Below are positions 62,503 to 64,000 of a DNA stretch of 64,000 nucleotides, piece by piece. The stretch's first letter is position 1. Each line of letters opens with the position of its first letter. Under the pieces are notes generated by a model. The model ran no database searches. It was not told the origin of the DNA and worked only from the letters and a program-made list of their open reading frames with translations. The position numbers and the translations under genes were made by a program. Source of the DNA: CBDCVN01 sp965223585 (GTDB lineage Bacteria; Deinococcota; Deinococci; Deinococcales; Trueperaceae); the NCBI GenBank assembly GCA_965223585.1, contig CBDCWW010000014.1, positions 124,001-188,000 of the forward strand, read 5' to 3'.

Positions 62503-64000
62503 ATGCGTTTCCTTGGACTTGGTGGTACTAATGAAGTTGGTGCTTCTTGTTATCTTTACGAGCTTGGTGAAACTCGTTTGCTCATTGATGCTGGTATGCG
62601 CCCCACTATGATTGGCGAAGAATCTTTGCCTATGCTCGAGCTTCTAAAAGATCACCCTCCTGATCTAATGATATTAAGTCATGCCCACCTAGATCACGTT
62701 GGAGCTATTCCTCGAGTAAAAAAATATTTCCCTAACTTGCCTATTTATACTACTCGAGCTAGTAGACGTCTCGCCCTTGAAGTCCTAACTGACGCTGTAA
62801 AAGTTGCCAAAACCCAAGGTGCGATGGTATATGAACTTGGTGATGCCATACAGGCAGTGGCAAACATGCATATTATCAAGCCTTTTGAGCCATACAGTTT
62901 TACTGGAGGACAATTTAGTGTGTACCCAGCAGGGCACATCCTAGGTGCAGTGGGGATTCTTATTGAAACAGCTGAGGGAAAAATCTTTCACACTGGTGAC
63001 TTTTCCAATATTACTACCCTTACTACTGAAGAAGCTTATCGCCCTCCTACACCTATTCCTGTTGATGCAGTAATTAGCGAAGCAACTTATGGTGACACCA
63101 TCTTACCGGGGCGCAAAGAACAGATTCGGGAGCTTATTGAAGCAGTAAAAACTGTGATTGAAGATGGTGGGCGAGTGCTAATTCCTACTTTTGCATTGGG
63201 ACGTGCACAAGAGCTTATCTTATTACTCTTAAACCATCAGTCTAATGGCAAACTACCTAAAGTACCTATTTATCTTGATGGCTTGGTGCGCAAGCTTACT
63301 ACTACTTTTGATGAGCTTATGGAAGAAATGCCTAAAAAGTTACAGAACTTGGCTCAGAACTTAAAAAATTCTCCTTTTTTACAAGGTAATGTAGTGATGG
63401 TAAAAGATGCCAAACAACGTCAACGTATAATTGACTCTAATAAACCAGCTATAATCTTAGCAAGTTCAGGCATGCTTACCGGAGGACCAAGTCCTATTTA
63501 TGCAAAGCAAGTTTTAAAAGAGATTAACTCTGCTCTTTTTGTAGTAGGCTACCAAGATGCAGAATCACCGGGACGCAGGCTTTTAGAGCTAGAGCGTGGA
63601 GGTGAAGTTCTATTGCCAAATCCAGCAGGGGAAGGTTTTGAACCAATACCTGCACTTTGCCAAGTGGCTCGTTACTATCTCTCAGCTCATGCTGACCGTG
63701 TTGGCATTATTGCGCATTTGTCACGGTATCCAAGCCACAGGGTAGTACTGATGCATGCAGAAGGAAACGCTCGCTATTCCCTGATGGAAGCGCTGAAAAA
63801 AGACACTTTTGTAGAGCTACCTAAAAATGGTGAATGGGTAGATTTATTGGCAGAGGTCACACTGCCACACCTAAAGAAATCAAATAGCCAAAATTCTGAG
63901 GAAGCTCAGCCCCCCTCACAGGCCCCCCCTACACAAACAGGCAAGATTAAACGTTTTAAAAATGAGGTGGATTTGGACGTTCAAGACTCCAAAGTAATTC
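62503..64000 (+). CDS. Metallo-beta-lactamase/beta-CASP ribonuclease, 3' cut by window edge
   Basis: The frame is open from the ATG at 62503 to the end of the window (about 499 residues). The metal site LSHAHLDHVGA is near residues 58-68, with PAGHILGAVGI, HTGDFSN and SEATYGD further on. The beta-CASP domain shows VLIPTFALGRAQELILLL, and ILASSGMLTGGPS and YYLSAHADRVG are the CASP A-C motifs. The order matches archaeal CPSF-like and bacterial RNase J-like RNA nucleases. The C-terminal tail (about 465 on) is Pro/Gln/Lys-rich linker leading to an unseen domain. There is no ribosome-binding site, which suggests a leaderless mRNA. Confidence 0.92.
   Translation, partial: MRFLGLGGTNEVGASCYLYELGETRLLIDAGMRPTMIGEESLPMLELLKDHPPDLMILSHAHLDHVGAIPRVKKYFPNLPIYTTRASRRLALEVLTDAVKVAKTQGAMVYELGDAIQAVANMHIIKPFEPYSFTGGQFSVYPAGHILGAVGILIETAEGKIFHTGDFSNITTLTTEEAYRPPTPIPVDAVISEATYGDTILPGRKEQIRELIEAVKTVIEDGGRVLIPTFALGRAQELILLLLNHQSNGKLPKVPIYLDGLVRKLTTTFDELMEEMPKKLQNLAQNLKNSPFLQGNVVMVKDAKQRQRIIDSNKPAIILASSGMLTGGPSPIYAKQVLKEINSALFVVGYQDAESPGRRLLELERGGEVLLPNPAGEGFEPIPALCQVARYYLSAHADRVGIIAHLSRYPSHRVVLMHAEGNARYSLMEALKKDTFVELPKNGEWVDLLAEVTLPHLKKSNSQNSEEAQPPSQAPPTQTGKIKRFKNEVDLDVQDSKVI

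Noticed and set aside
62745..62939. Minus-strand frame of 64 codons
   Set aside because: It is a shadow within the metallo-beta-lactamase gene, whose motifs are clear on the plus strand.
1..64000. tRNA, rRNA or CRISPR loci
   Set aside because: I looked for conserved rRNA stretches, tRNA-like arms and regular repeats with spacers and found none; short tRNAs could still be missed by eye.

Overview
The window is AT-rich bacterial chromosome, judged by eye at under 40 percent GC. The gene set suggests a member of the Deinococcota, possibly a low-GC Trueperaceae relative. Pointers are large AfsR-type regulators with BTAD, NB-ARC and TPR parts, a Lon N-terminus resembling that of Deinococcus as I remember it, MinDE, a MuiA-like protein, a SigK/RskA/DUF4331 locus, and start codons preceded directly by a -10 box as in leaderless mRNAs. 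The assignment is inference. I found no rRNA, tRNA or CRISPR array.

Layout. 1-6.9 kb: a Mrp-type cation/proton antiporter operon (mrpA partial, B, C, D, E, F, G), split between D and E by a serine hydrolase gene and a dispersed repeat. 6.9-9.2 kb: minE and minD, then a Sua5-type tRNA-modification gene. 9.2-27.6 kb: an accessory island with a large SARP/AfsR-like activator, three cholesterol-dependent-cytolysin-like (CDC-like) genes, a stand-alone GH114 glycosidase gene, two genes for secreted repeat proteins, two IS200-like elements plus a solo end, an IS3-family element in a broken HEPN-type gene, and an OsmC gene. 27.6-33 kb: a four-gene operon (MuiA-like, LolD-like ATPase, SWIM zinc finger, DUF5691). 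33-44.3 kb: a second SARP regulator, a secreted RskA-like protein split by a 307-bp MITE, a large beta-propeller lipoprotein, a TlpA/CcdA pair in which CcdA looks circularly permuted, a MazEF relic and a TPR protein. 44.5-55.9 kb: lon, a 2101-residue hybrid kinase with about 11 PAS domains, a REC-HD-GYP protein and phoU. 56-64 kb: a DDE-type IS that clipped a TPR gene, a DUF4331/anti-sigma/sigma cluster, and the start of a beta-CASP metallo-beta-lactamase gene.

Most striking is the 9-28 kb island. Two CDC-like genes and the gene for a repeat protein share an upstream module: direct repeats of ACTGATAR-type octamers at exactly 11-bp period, ending 8 bp before a TATATT/TATACT -10 box. That is the published geometry of SARP operators, and a SARP gene lies next to the first cytolysin gene. 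One cytolysin carries a PKD domain and a GH114 polygalactosaminidase domain in place of the membrane-binding domain 4. The island may therefore encode a co-regulated set of secreted pore formers and exopolysaccharide hydrolases. This is inference from architecture and promoter geometry.

A second window-wide signal is the palindrome CTCGAG. I counted about 70 copies by eye where about 8 would be expected. It lies in genes and in inverted pairs within transcription terminators.
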